Origin: Chloroflexota bacterium
GTDB lineage: Bacteria; Chloroflexota; Anaerolineae; Anaerolineales; UBA11858
Assembly (NCBI GenBank): GCA_011039385.1
Contig: DRBO01000023.1
Location: 1 to 47,498 of the forward strand
DNA: 47,498 nucleotides
Direction: 5' to 3'
Positions 17,804 through 26,476 of this stretch are shown in pieces. Numbering within the stretch: position 1 is the stretch's first letter; each line of letters starts with the position of its first letter. Position numbers and translations under genes: made by a program. The notes under the pieces are model-generated. The model did no database searches. It worked only from the letters and a program-made list of their open reading frames with translations, and was not told where the DNA came from.

Positions 17804-18652
17804 TTACATTCCATGCATGCAGGCAATCGCCAGTGTTCCTGGACCAACATGAGTGCCAATTACCGGGCTGAGTTCGGAGACGTAGATCTCTTCGGGTGAA
17901 AAAGATGCCTGGATCTCCTCCTTCAGGTTATGGGCCATTTCCGGGACGTTGGAATGGATCACTGCCATACGGAGAGGTTTCTCGCCGCTGGCTTTTTCCC
18001 TGATCAAATCAGCCATCCGTTCCAGGGCTCGTTTCTGGGTTCTCACCTGGTCCACAGCCTCGATCTTTCCTGCGCTCATTTCCAGGATGGGTTTGATATT
18101 CAGCATCGATCCCAGGAATCGCTTCGCCCCGCCTATTCTTCCCCCTTTATGAAGAAATTCAAGTGTATCAACGACAAAAACCACATCGGTTCGCTGCTGG
18201 GCGTCCCGGGCTACCTGGGCAACTTCCTGCAAGGTGCCGCCTTCTGCCGCCTTCCGGGCTGCCGCGATCACGTGCAGGCCCGTGGCCATAGCTGCAGTTT
18301 TTGAGTCGATCACCTCAATGCGGGATGGGTCGAGATCAGCCTGAGCTTGCAGGGCGGAGTTGATGGTTCCGGAAATGCCTGCTGAGATCAGGATGGCAAG
18401 GACATCTTTTCCACTCTCCAGAAGAGCGGAAAAACAATCTTTGAATTCCCCTGCGGGAGGTTGTGATGTGCTCGGCAGCGTGGGGGATTTTTCCAGCCGG
18501 TTGTAAAATTGGGTGGTTGTGATATCTACGCCATCCTGATATGAATCGTCATCCCAGATCAAAGACAAAGGAATAACTTGGATTTGATATTCTTCCAGGA
18601 TGTCAGGCGGCAAATAAGCTGTGCTGTCCGTTACAATAGCCACTTTATTCAT
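17804..18652 (-). CDS. DegV family protein, copy 2
   Basis: ORF track gives 425 aa, but the protein starts at ATG 18652 (MNKVAIVTDSTAYLPPDILEE...). Homologous to copy 1 along its length. Confidence 0.95.
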   Translation of the reverse strand: MNKVAIVTDSTAYLPPDILEEYQIQVIPLSLIWDDDSYQDGVDITTTQFYNRLEKSPTLPSTSQPPAGEFKDCFSALLESGKDVLAILISAGISGTINSALQAQADLDPSRIEVIDSKTAAMATGLHVIAAARKAAEGGTLQEVAQVARDAQQRTDVVFVVDTLEFLHKGGRIGGAKRFLGSMLNIKPILEMSAGKIEAVDQVRTQKRALERMADLIREKASGEKPLRMAVIHSNVPEMAHNLKEEIQASFSPEEIYVSELSPVIGTHVGPGTLAIACMHGM

Positions 18653-18737
18653 CTTCCCCTCCTTTGTGAGCACCGATTCTGGTTTATAATTGCTTTTTTT
18701 CTTAATAAAGGAGCGGGGATTCCCGCTCCTTATCAAG

Positions 18738-18810
18738 CACCCTCGGCGTGATTCGAACACGCGACCCCTTACTCCGCAAGCAAGTGCTCTATCCACTGAG
18801 CTACGAGGGC
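18738..18810 (-). tRNA. tRNA-Arg (anticodon GCG)
   Basis: Minus strand GCCCTCG-TA-GCTC-AGTGGATA-GAGC-A-CTTGC-TTGCGGA-GTAAG-GGGTC-GCGTG-TTCGAAT-CACGC-CGAGGGT-G folds as a full cloverleaf; loop TT-GCG-GA; CCA not encoded. Confidence 0.95.
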
Positions 18811-19070
18811 AGGTTGTATCGAAAGTGATTGTACAACATGCCAATACAATTGGCAATGGCCCCGGAAGAGGGCTGGTTTTTCGCCCCATCCATGCTGTTT
18901 CCAAGGGGCAAAGAGCAATGGAAATGACTTCATAATTAACCCGGTAGAGGGTTGTGATTAAGGTCATGTGATTTGCGTGAGCTTGTGCATTGCACCTGGT
19001 TATCCATCTGATATGATTGTCCATGAGACGGGGTAACCTCAAAATTATCACTGTTTCCTCCTTTGGCGAG

Positions 19071-19105
19071 AGCCTCCTCAATCACTATCTCTGATTGAGG
19101 AGGCT
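19071..19105 (+). terminator. Strong terminator-like hairpin (14-bp perfect stem plus T-rich tail)
   Basis: AGCCTCCTCAATCA-CTATCTC-TGATTGAGGAGGCT followed by tttcccttt on the plus strand. Confidence 0.75.
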
Positions 19106-19246
19106 TTTCCCTTTAGATCGTGGCACCGGTTTAGCGATCTCTATCGACATACTCATTAAAACTTTGTTAATACGAAACCAGACACATAGCAGGTAGGGGT
19201 GATAGGTTGTAATATTAATTTAAATTCAATCAAGAAGGTTGCTCTT

Positions 19247-20380
19247 ATGAACAAACACAAAACCCTTTTAATTGTGGTACTCGTCATATTGGCTGGTGCA
19301 GCACTTGCCTGCGTGGTCAGCCCCCTGGCATTTTTTCAGCAGGCGGAAAGTGAAACTCCGGTTGAGGAAGTAGTTCCAACTGTGAATACGATCGTGATGG
19401 AGGGGGGGGATTTGCCATCCCTGTATCGTGAAATCAACCCCGGGGTAGTTGCTATCAGGGCACTTTCAGAAGAAGGTGGAGGTCTGGGTACCGGGTTTGT
19501 GTGGGATAGGGAAGGGCATATTGTCACGAATTACCATGTTGTCGAATCCGCTACTGATTTAGAAGTGGATTTCCCTTCTGGATTCAAAACCCGGGCTGAG
19601 ATCCTGGGAGTTGATTCTGATACGGACCTGGCTGTACTTGAACTTGACCGGCTCCCTGAAGAACTAACCGTGCTCCCTTTGGGAAGTAATGACAAATTGG
19701 CCGTTGGTCAAACTGTGATCGCCATTGGCAATCCCCAGGGATTGAATGGCACCATCACCCAGGGAATCATATCGGCTCTGGGACGAACGCTGGATTCTAT
19801 GCATTATGCCCCGGGAGGAGGCGCTTTTGCCACCGGCAATATCATCCAGACGGATGCTGCTATCAACCCGGGAAATTCAGGAGGGCCTTTGATCAATCTG
19901 AATGGGGAGGTGATTGGCATCAATTCTGCTATCAGCACCACCAGTATTGACCTGAAAGGACAACCTGTCAATTCAGGCCTGGGTTTTGCGATCTCGATTG
20001 ACACAGCCAAGAACGTCATTCCAGATTTAATTGAAGTCGGCTATCATGATTCCCCCTATGTTGGCATCCATGTCCTCAGTGAGGTCAGTTTATTTGTCCA
20101 AGAAGAGCTGGAATTACCGCGATCTGCTGGAGTCTATATTTTGGAAGTCTCTCCAGACAGTCCGGCAGATAAGGCCGGGTTGATGGGTTCGAACCCTCAC
20201 AGCTCTCTCCCCCTGGGTGGGGACTTGATAATCAGTATCGACGGCATGCCGGTGAATGATTTCGCTGAATTTATGGGCTATCTGCTGACGTATAAGAAGC
20301 CGGGCGACAAGGTGGAGATCACCGTTATCCGGGATGGACAGGAAATGGATTTTGACCTGGTGCTGAGTAAAAGGCCTTGA
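19247..20380 (+). CDS. HtrA/DegP-like trypsin-type serine protease with PDZ domain
   Basis: 'GTGFVWDREGHIVTNYHVV', 'DTDLAVLELDRLP', 'QTDAAINPGNSGGPLINLNGEVIGINSAI', C-terminal PDZ. ORF open from 19199; ATG 19247 begins a signal/TM segment. Confidence 0.95.
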   Translation: MNKHKTLLIVVLVILAGAALACVVSPLAFFQQAESETPVEEVVPTVNTIVMEGGDLPSLYREINPGVVAIRALSEEGGGLGTGFVWDREGHIVTNYHVVESATDLEVDFPSGFKTRAEILGVDSDTDLAVLELDRLPEELTVLPLGSNDKLAVGQTVIAIGNPQGLNGTITQGIISALGRTLDSMHYAPGGGAFATGNIIQTDAAINPGNSGGPLINLNGEVIGINSAISTTSIDLKGQPVNSGLGFAISIDTAKNVIPDLIEVGYHDSPYVGIHVLSEVSLFVQEELELPRSAGVYILEVSPDSPADKAGLMGSNPHSSLPLGGDLIISIDGMPVNDFAEFMGYLLTYKKPGDKVEITVIRDGQEMDFDLVLSKRP

Positions 20381-20403
20381 GATATTACAGCCAGTATGGC
20401 CAG

Positions 20404-22836
20404 CTACTGTACCCTGGAGTAAATCCTGCGGTAGAGGGCGAAGATCTCCGAGATGTTCTTGATGTAATTTTTAGTTTCAGTGAAGCGGATGACCTCCAGG
20501 AATAAATCGGGGTCTCCTCCGGAGTCCTCCAGCCAAATCTCCGAATTCCCCGGACCACCGTTGTAGCCCGCCAGGGCGGCGTAGATATTCCCATCGAAGT
20601 AGTTCAGTAAATATCTCAAGTAGGCTGTCCCCAGATTGATGTTGACGATGGGTCTGTAGAGGTCGTCATCGCTATATCCCAGGGGCCAGTCTTCTTTTTC
20701 CGCCCGTTCTGCTCCCGTACTGGGAATGATCTGCATTAACCCCCGGGCACCCGCGGTTGAGCGGACAAATCCTTCAAAGAGAGATTCCTGGCGGATGACA
20801 CTGAAAATTAACAAAGGATCCAAATTATATTTCTGGGAGGCGGGGATAACCAGGTCGCCGTAGTAAGTGCCAAACCGGATATGGTTAAAATAGGTCGGCG
20901 CGTTCATGGTACCGGCATCATCCATGCCGGCGGCATTGAGTACGTCTCTGGCTGCATAGATGGCCGGGCGGTACAAACCCAGCTCCAGCATGTAATTTGC
21001 CAGCCGGTAACTGCTGATGGGATCAAAACTGACCTCATCTCGCAGAGCCATAAATTCCGTCCGGGCTTCGGTATAGAGATCCAGCTCCCAGAGTTCTGTG
21101 CCGCGTATAATCCGGGGATCTTCTGCGAGGAGACCCAGGCTGTCCAGATTGGTCTCCTCGGGGATCGTAAAAGTGTTCTTGATCCAGTCCTGAGCTTCTT
21201 TTTTCTCTGCCACCACATCATAACCAAAATCAAATTCTAATAGCGGTGTAAAAGGTGTCCGATTCTGCAGTAGATCCCGGGCCCTTTCGCTGTAGTATCC
21301 TGTAGGATCTGCATTGGCAGCTTCCTGCCAGACGGATGCAGCGGTTTCGGGATCTCCCTGGATCTGGTGGACCTTGCCGATCCAGAATAATGCTTGCGAG
21401 AGTTCCTCAAAATCAGCCGATGCATCTCGATAAGTAGAGAATCTGTCCAGGGCATCCTGAAAATCAGCCAGGCGCACCTCACAGATACCACTGCGAAAAA
21501 GGCTGATCCGGCCATAAGCGGAGGTTGGATATTCATCAAAAACCCGCTTCCAGAGTGCAGAAGCTTGTTCCAGGTCGCCTTTCCGCTCCTCAACCCGGCC
21601 AGCATCAAAGAGGAATTCCGCAGCGCGGGGATGATATGGGTTGCGGCTCACGAAATCCTGCAGTACCTGGCTGGCCTCGGCATGACGTCCCATGTAGAAC
21701 CAGAGGGAATAGGCTTTAAACTCCCAGGCTTGGACATAGTAAGGGTGGTCAGGATATTTTGTGATCAGCTTATCCCAGTAAACAATTGCTTGATCGTGCA
21801 GTCCCATGTTACGGAGAGAAAAACCTGCAAAATAAAGGGCTGTGCCTGGATCAGCTGCTTCTGGATCCATCAAATAGCGGTCAAAGGCCTCTATCGCACG
21901 GCTGTACTGCCGGGCGAAATAATCAACCAGCCCCCTATTGAGGTCATCGATTTCGAAGCCCCTGTTGACAATTTCGACCAGTGCAAGGTAAGAATCATAA
22001 CTGCGGGGGAACTGGATAACTGCATCCCGGAAAGCTGCTTCTGCCAGGTCGTTTTGATCTAACTCCAGGTAAGCTTTGCCGAGCAGATAGTCCGCCCGGG
22101 CTTTGGTATAGTCATTGCTGGATTGGAGATAAACATCGTTATAGTTGACGATCGCAGTGTTGTAATCCTCAAGGGCTGCATATTCCTGGCCGATTTTGAG
22201 CTGCAAGTTGTATAGATCTGATCCACTGCCGGCTGCAATGGCTGCCTGATAAGCCTCGATCGCTTTGAGGGATTCACCCCCTTCTGATAGGGCATCCCCT
22301 CTCCTTTGTTGGACCATTGCGTCCAATATTCCGGGGCGGGCCCCCAGGTAAAAGTGATAGGCATCGGCAGCTTCCAGGTCTCTATCCAGCGCGGAATATG
22401 TCTGCGCCAGGGCAAAATAGGCTTTGTGAATATTAGTGGATTCTGGGTAGCTGGCAACCAGCAGGCGCAGATAATCTAGGGCCTTTTGATAGTCCCCATC
22501 CTGGTAATATATTTTTCCCAGTCCTAATAATGCCCCGCTTCCTTCTTCAGTGGTCTGGGCGCTTGCCAGGGTCTCTTCATAGCTTCTGATGGCATTCTCC
22601 CAGTCCCCATTGAAGTAGTACAGGTCACCAGTCAGTGAACTTTGGCCAGGTGGGAGTATGGGAGTGGAGGTGGGAACCGGGGTATCCACCTCCGGAGGTT
22701 CCGGGGTCAGAGTATGGATAGTCTCTGTTTCAGGACCTGGATCGGGCTGCCGATTGGACCGCAAATAGCGGCCCGCAATAAAGAGGGTGCCGATGAGTAT
22801 GATCGAAATCGAAAGCTGGTAAAAACTCTTTTTCAT
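20404..22836 (-). CDS. Lytic transglycosylase (Slt-type) with N-terminal TPR repeats
   Basis: 810 aa; many TPR-like repeats; 'PLLIFSVIRQESLFEGFVRSTAGARGLMQIIPSTG', 'NINLGTAYLRYLLNYFDGNIYAALAGYNGGPGN'. Confidence 0.94.
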   Translation of the reverse strand: MKKSFYQLSISIILIGTLFIAGRYLRSNRQPDPGPETETIHTLTPEPPEVDTPVPTSTPILPPGQSSLTGDLYYFNGDWENAIRSYEETLASAQTTEEGSGALLGLGKIYYQDGDYQKALDYLRLLVASYPESTNIHKAYFALAQTYSALDRDLEAADAYHFYLGARPGILDAMVQQRRGDALSEGGESLKAIEAYQAAIAAGSGSDLYNLQLKIGQEYAALEDYNTAIVNYNDVYLQSSNDYTKARADYLLGKAYLELDQNDLAEAAFRDAVIQFPRSYDSYLALVEIVNRGFEIDDLNRGLVDYFARQYSRAIEAFDRYLMDPEAADPGTALYFAGFSLRNMGLHDQAIVYWDKLITKYPDHPYYVQAWEFKAYSLWFYMGRHAEASQVLQDFVSRNPYHPRAAEFLFDAGRVEERKGDLEQASALWKRVFDEYPTSAYGRISLFRSGICEVRLADFQDALDRFSTYRDASADFEELSQALFWIGKVHQIQGDPETAASVWQEAANADPTGYYSERARDLLQNRTPFTPLLEFDFGYDVVAEKKEAQDWIKNTFTIPEETNLDSLGLLAEDPRIIRGTELWELDLYTEARTEFMALRDEVSFDPISSYRLANYMLELGLYRPAIYAARDVLNAAGMDDAGTMNAPTYFNHIRFGTYYGDLVIPASQKYNLDPLLIFSVIRQESLFEGFVRSTAGARGLMQIIPSTGAERAEKEDWPLGYSDDDLYRPIVNINLGTAYLRYLLNYFDGNIYAALAGYNGGPGNSEIWLEDSGGDPDLFLEVIRFTETKNYIKNISEIFALYRRIYSRVQ

Positions 22837-22878
22837 GGTCGTTTCTTGTTGATTGTTTTGAGAGGAATCCTGAGTAAG

Positions 22879-23826
22879 CTAGATAGTCCATTCCCCATGG
22901 ACCAGGGCAACTAAAAACCAGCCCCCTTTCTCCTGGACGAATACCATCCGCAGACTGCGCCAATCCATTCCTCCATACTGGGGATCAAAACCAGGAAAAT
23001 AGTATTCCACAATCATACCATCAGGGAATATTTCTGTAATATTATTGATGGCATTTCCAGAACTGACTTCTTGATTGAGCCCTACGATCTCAGGCTGAAA
23101 GAAGTCTTGATCGTAAACGAATCGCCGATGGTAATCTTCAAAGGAAAGCTCAATAGGTTCACCAGATCCATCGTATCTACCCCAGGTGTAAAGGGTGCTG
23201 GAGTCGAGAAGCCCGTCCAATTGTTCGGGACAAAATACCAGGTCACTGGCCCGGAGGGAAGGATACGGAGAAAAGCGCAAACACAATTCTGGGTGGATGA
23301 TCTCCTCCAGATGACTGTAATCAGCTGTTTTTAAGGCGGAAGCTATAGTATGCGCCAGAGCGATCAATTCTTCAGGAATATCGCCAATCTGGCGGGCAAG
23401 GTAAACTCGGTCCACCCAACCTGCTGATTCCTGGTATCCGACCTGCAGCCATGTTATCCCGTCCGCTTCGATTTCGATACCGGTTGTCCGTATTGATTTA
23501 CCTGAAGCAGGAATATGACCTGTGACCCCAGCCGTTAAGGATGGCTCCTGATACATGGGAAGGGTTTGGTCAGGGGATAGCCCTACCACTACATAAACCA
23601 GCCCGTTATCCGTCCATGGAAGGGTTGGTGTTATTGTAGGGGTAGCTGCTTGGGTCGAGGTCGGGGAGGGGGGCAGGAGAGGGCTTACTGGGGGGGAAAC
23701 GCTTTTTGTTGGTTGAGGGACACAACCTCCTGCCAGCACGGCCAGGATTAAGACAAGCACTAAAAAGATCATGGACTTGAATTGAGATACACCAGTGTCA
23801 TTTTGTAAGATTTTCATAGTAATCAC
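22879..23826 (-). CDS. Hypothetical lipoprotein, possible SH3-like segment
   Basis: 315 aa; lipobox 'ILAVLAGGC', PT-rich linker, then 'SLTAGVTGHIPASGKSIRTTGIEIEADGITWLQVGYQESAGWV'. Confidence 0.75.
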   Translation of the reverse strand: MITMKILQNDTGVSQFKSMIFLVLVLILAVLAGGCVPQPTKSVSPPVSPLLPPSPTSTQAATPTITPTLPWTDNGLVYVVVGLSPDQTLPMYQEPSLTAGVTGHIPASGKSIRTTGIEIEADGITWLQVGYQESAGWVDRVYLARQIGDIPEELIALAHTIASALKTADYSHLEEIIHPELCLRFSPYPSLRASDLVFCPEQLDGLLDSSTLYTWGRYDGSGEPIELSFEDYHRRFVYDQDFFQPEIVGLNQEVSSGNAINNITEIFPDGMIVEYYFPGFDPQYGGMDWRSLRMVFVQEKGGWFLVALVHGEWTI

Positions 23827-24463
23827 ACATGTGGTTCAGTGGGCAGGAAATACAGAGAGGTTTTCGGGCTTTGCATATTTCTCTACCCAGGCGGATGAGG
23901 TTCAAATGAACAGGATAAAATGTTTCCGGTGGGAACTGTCGGGCGAGGAACTGGTGGGCTTTGTTGGCGGTCATACCTTCAGGTCTGATACCCAGCCTGC
24001 CTGTAACCCGGAAAACATGGGTATCCACAGGAAAGGCTGGCATGCCAAGCGAAAAAAGCAGGACAATGGCTGCGGTTTTTGGCCCGACTCCCTTAAGTTT
24101 CTCCAGCCAATTTGAGGCTTCCTGGGTGCTCATTGATGATAAAAAATCCAGCTCGATCGCTCCTCTTTCCTCACTGATCGTCCGCAGGGCATTCTGGATG
24201 GCTGGACCTTTCTGGTTGGCAAGTCCGGCTGTTCTGATTGCGTTGATGACCAGTTCCTCAGGGGCATCTCGGACCTGTTCCCAGGTGGGAAACTGCTCCT
24301 GGAGGGAGTTATAGGCGGCATCCCGATTGGAATCATTGGTGTTTTGGGAGAGGATGGTGGATACCAGCTCACCCACAGGAGAAAGATGGGGCCGCCAATC
24401 AGGGAAGCCAAATTCATCCACCAGCGCCTGGTGGATATTGATGGCGTGTTTCTTTTTATTCAT
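23798..24463 (-). CDS. nth: Endonuclease III
   Basis: 221 aa; HhH 'LEKLKGVGPKTAAIVLLFSLGMPAFPVDTHVFRVTGRLG' and C-x6-C-x2-C-x5-C cluster. Confidence 0.93.
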   Translation of the reverse strand: MNKKKHAINIHQALVDEFGFPDWRPHLSPVGELVSTILSQNTNDSNRDAAYNSLQEQFPTWEQVRDAPEELVINAIRTAGLANQKGPAIQNALRTISEERGAIELDFLSSMSTQEASNWLEKLKGVGPKTAAIVLLFSLGMPAFPVDTHVFRVTGRLGIRPEGMTANKAHQFLARQFPPETFYPVHLNLIRLGREICKARKPLCISCPLNHMCDYYENLTK

Positions 24464-24466
24464 CAG

Positions 24467-25558
24467 TTAATTGTATTGTAATTGAAAACAGGGCCTTGCT
24501 TCACCGGTTGTGATTCCAGCCTGGTTGCGGCTGGTCTGAATCGGTCCCAAGTCGGCCAACACCTGGAGCTCTTGAGACATAAGGATACCCAGCTGGCGCA
24601 ATATTTCCAGGGTAACGGCTCTGCGAGCCCTTTTTCCCAGATCACCGCCAGCGATTTTAAGGGCAATCCCCAATCCGGGTGAACCAGGCCTGATTGCGTT
24701 GGGGAAAACTCCTATAGATTGGAATGCCTCTGCACCTGCTTTGGAGATGATCTTGCCTGGAGCTGCCTCCATTAGGCGAGTATCTAATCTTCCAGGCCCA
24801 GCGACGTTGAAAGGATGGCTGGTCATAGCAGCGGTAATTTGCCTGCAGGAGTCTGCCCGGAGAGGAGAAAGCCCCGCTGGATCCACTAATTTTGCCCAGG
24901 CCCAGGCAGCATTATACAAGGGAACAGCAAATGTAGGCACTGAACACCCATCCCGTCCCAGGGGGATATCCGTTTTGTCAAGTCCGCAAATAGAAGAGAA
25001 AACAGCCAGGATCCCCTGTTGAACTGGATGCTCAATCTCGGTATACTTTTCAATGGCTGCGCCAAGCAGCGCAGCCTGGGCCAGCATGCCAGTATGTTTC
25101 CCGGAGCAGTTGTGGTGATTCTGCGATGGGCTGAGTCCCTGGTGTTGCAGTATAAGTCTGCTGGCTTGATCAACTGGGAGATGAGTGCCGCAGCGCAGGT
25201 CGGATTCAGTGATGCCAATCTTGCGCTGCAGATTGACAATTGTCCTCAGATGCTGATCTGTTCCCGAATGGGATGCGCATATCACTGCAACTTCTTCAGC
25301 ACTGAGTTTGAATTTTTCTTTCCCCCCCATCTCCAACAGGGGGATACATTGAAATGGTTTGGCCGATGACCGCATAAAGGTACGTGCTTGGGGATCCCCA
25401 GCCCAGGCAAATAGCGTTCCATCAGCGGTAACCACGGCAACCGCACCATAGTGGATCGATTCCACAATCCCATTGCGGGTTGTACAGTAGAGTGCTTGAT
25501 AACCAGGGAGACTATCTGAGAAGAATTCTGACGTTTGGCCGGTGATATTGATTGCCAT
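24467..25558 (-). CDS. Asparaginase (L-asparaginase II-like family, PF06089 type)
   Basis: 363 aa; 'FMRSSAKPFQCIPLLE', 'ICASHSGTDQH', 'NCSGKHTGMLA', 'GRDGCSVPTFAVPLYNAAWAWA'. Confidence 0.88.
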   Translation of the reverse strand: MAINITGQTSEFFSDSLPGYQALYCTTRNGIVESIHYGAVAVVTADGTLFAWAGDPQARTFMRSSAKPFQCIPLLEMGGKEKFKLSAEEVAVICASHSGTDQHLRTIVNLQRKIGITESDLRCGTHLPVDQASRLILQHQGLSPSQNHHNCSGKHTGMLAQAALLGAAIEKYTEIEHPVQQGILAVFSSICGLDKTDIPLGRDGCSVPTFAVPLYNAAWAWAKLVDPAGLSPLRADSCRQITAAMTSHPFNVAGPGRLDTRLMEAAPGKIISKAGAEAFQSIGVFPNAIRPGSPGLGIALKIAGGDLGKRARRAVTLEILRQLGILMSQELQVLADLGPIQTSRNQAGITTGEARPCFQLQYN

Positions 25559-25572
25559 TTTGGGTGATCGGA

Positions 25573-26430
25573 TTAGGTGTTATTCTCGGTCTTTGGAAAG
25601 TAGTTTCTGGCATAATATTGGGATAAACCATGCTGGAGGCGTTGAAGGAAGAAATCACGGTCTCGTTTTTCAATCACAAATTCATCCATGAATTTGTCTG
25701 CCAGCTCACCTGCGTCTGCGGCGGATGCGTGCCGGCTGGCCAGTTTCTCAATCCTGCGGTGGATTTTCCGAAATGATTTTTTCAATTCCTTGATCTGGTC
25801 AAGGTTGATCGGACCTCCCCTGCCGCTGATCAGAGTGTAATCCTTGAAACGGGCGCGGAGTAATGCATCGAGGGTGTCAATCCAGGTCGGCAGATGGGCT
25901 TTTCCGAGGAATGGTGGTCCCTTGACCGTTACTGTATCACCAATAAAGACGATTTTTTCGGAGGGAATGATGACCCAGCTGGATCCAGGTCTGGGTCCAG
26001 GATGGTGCTCCAGCAATACTGGATCATCTGCCCAGTGAAACTCAATCTTATCTGAGAAAGTTATATCAGGGATCATCCAGCTCATTCCTGAGGTTTCAGG
26101 ATAACGCTCCCAGGTAGCGCCGCTCTCTTGGATCTGATTTCGGAACATACTGGAAGGTTCATTGAGGACTTTGGCTGCCTCTTCATGAGCTACAATTGGG
26201 CAGTCCAGGCTTTTTGCTCCTATGGTTCGGTCCATGTGGTCATCCAGGCAGATGAGGAGCTTATGGATGGTGCCCTGGCTTCTATTCAGGAGGGTGGTTT
26301 TCCAACGGTGGCCATCCTCTGGCCGGAGTGGTGCATCAATGAAGATCATACCTCGGGGCAGCAATATCGCGCCGATTGTGGGTCCAGGATAGGAATCTTC
26401 ATAAAAAATCCCTGGTTTAATTTCCTGCAT
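25573..26430 (-). CDS. MBL-fold metallo-hydrolase-like protein
   Basis: 285 aa; 'DGHRWKTTLLNRSQGTIHKLLICLDDHMDRTIGAKSL', 'HHPGPRPGSSWVIIPSEKIVFIGDTV'. Confidence 0.8.
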   Translation of the reverse strand: MQEIKPGIFYEDSYPGPTIGAILLPRGMIFIDAPLRPEDGHRWKTTLLNRSQGTIHKLLICLDDHMDRTIGAKSLDCPIVAHEEAAKVLNEPSSMFRNQIQESGATWERYPETSGMSWMIPDITFSDKIEFHWADDPVLLEHHPGPRPGSSWVIIPSEKIVFIGDTVTVKGPPFLGKAHLPTWIDTLDALLRARFKDYTLISGRGGPINLDQIKELKKSFRKIHRRIEKLASRHASAADAGELADKFMDEFVIEKRDRDFFLQRLQHGLSQYYARNYFPKTENNT

Positions 26431-26476
26431 GGATACTCCTTAAATCCTCCCGGCATTGATTGCCAGAAGATTACTA

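Noticed and set aside
17804-19081. 425-aa ORF on the minus strand as one long protein
   Set aside because: The N-terminal 143 residues run through tRNA-Arg ('RSSVDRALACGVRGRVFESRR' is the translated tRNA). The DegV protein starts at 18652.
21394-22062. 222-aa plus-strand ORF opposite the lytic transglycosylase
   Set aside because: Antisense to a clear TPR-coding region; no motif or SD support.
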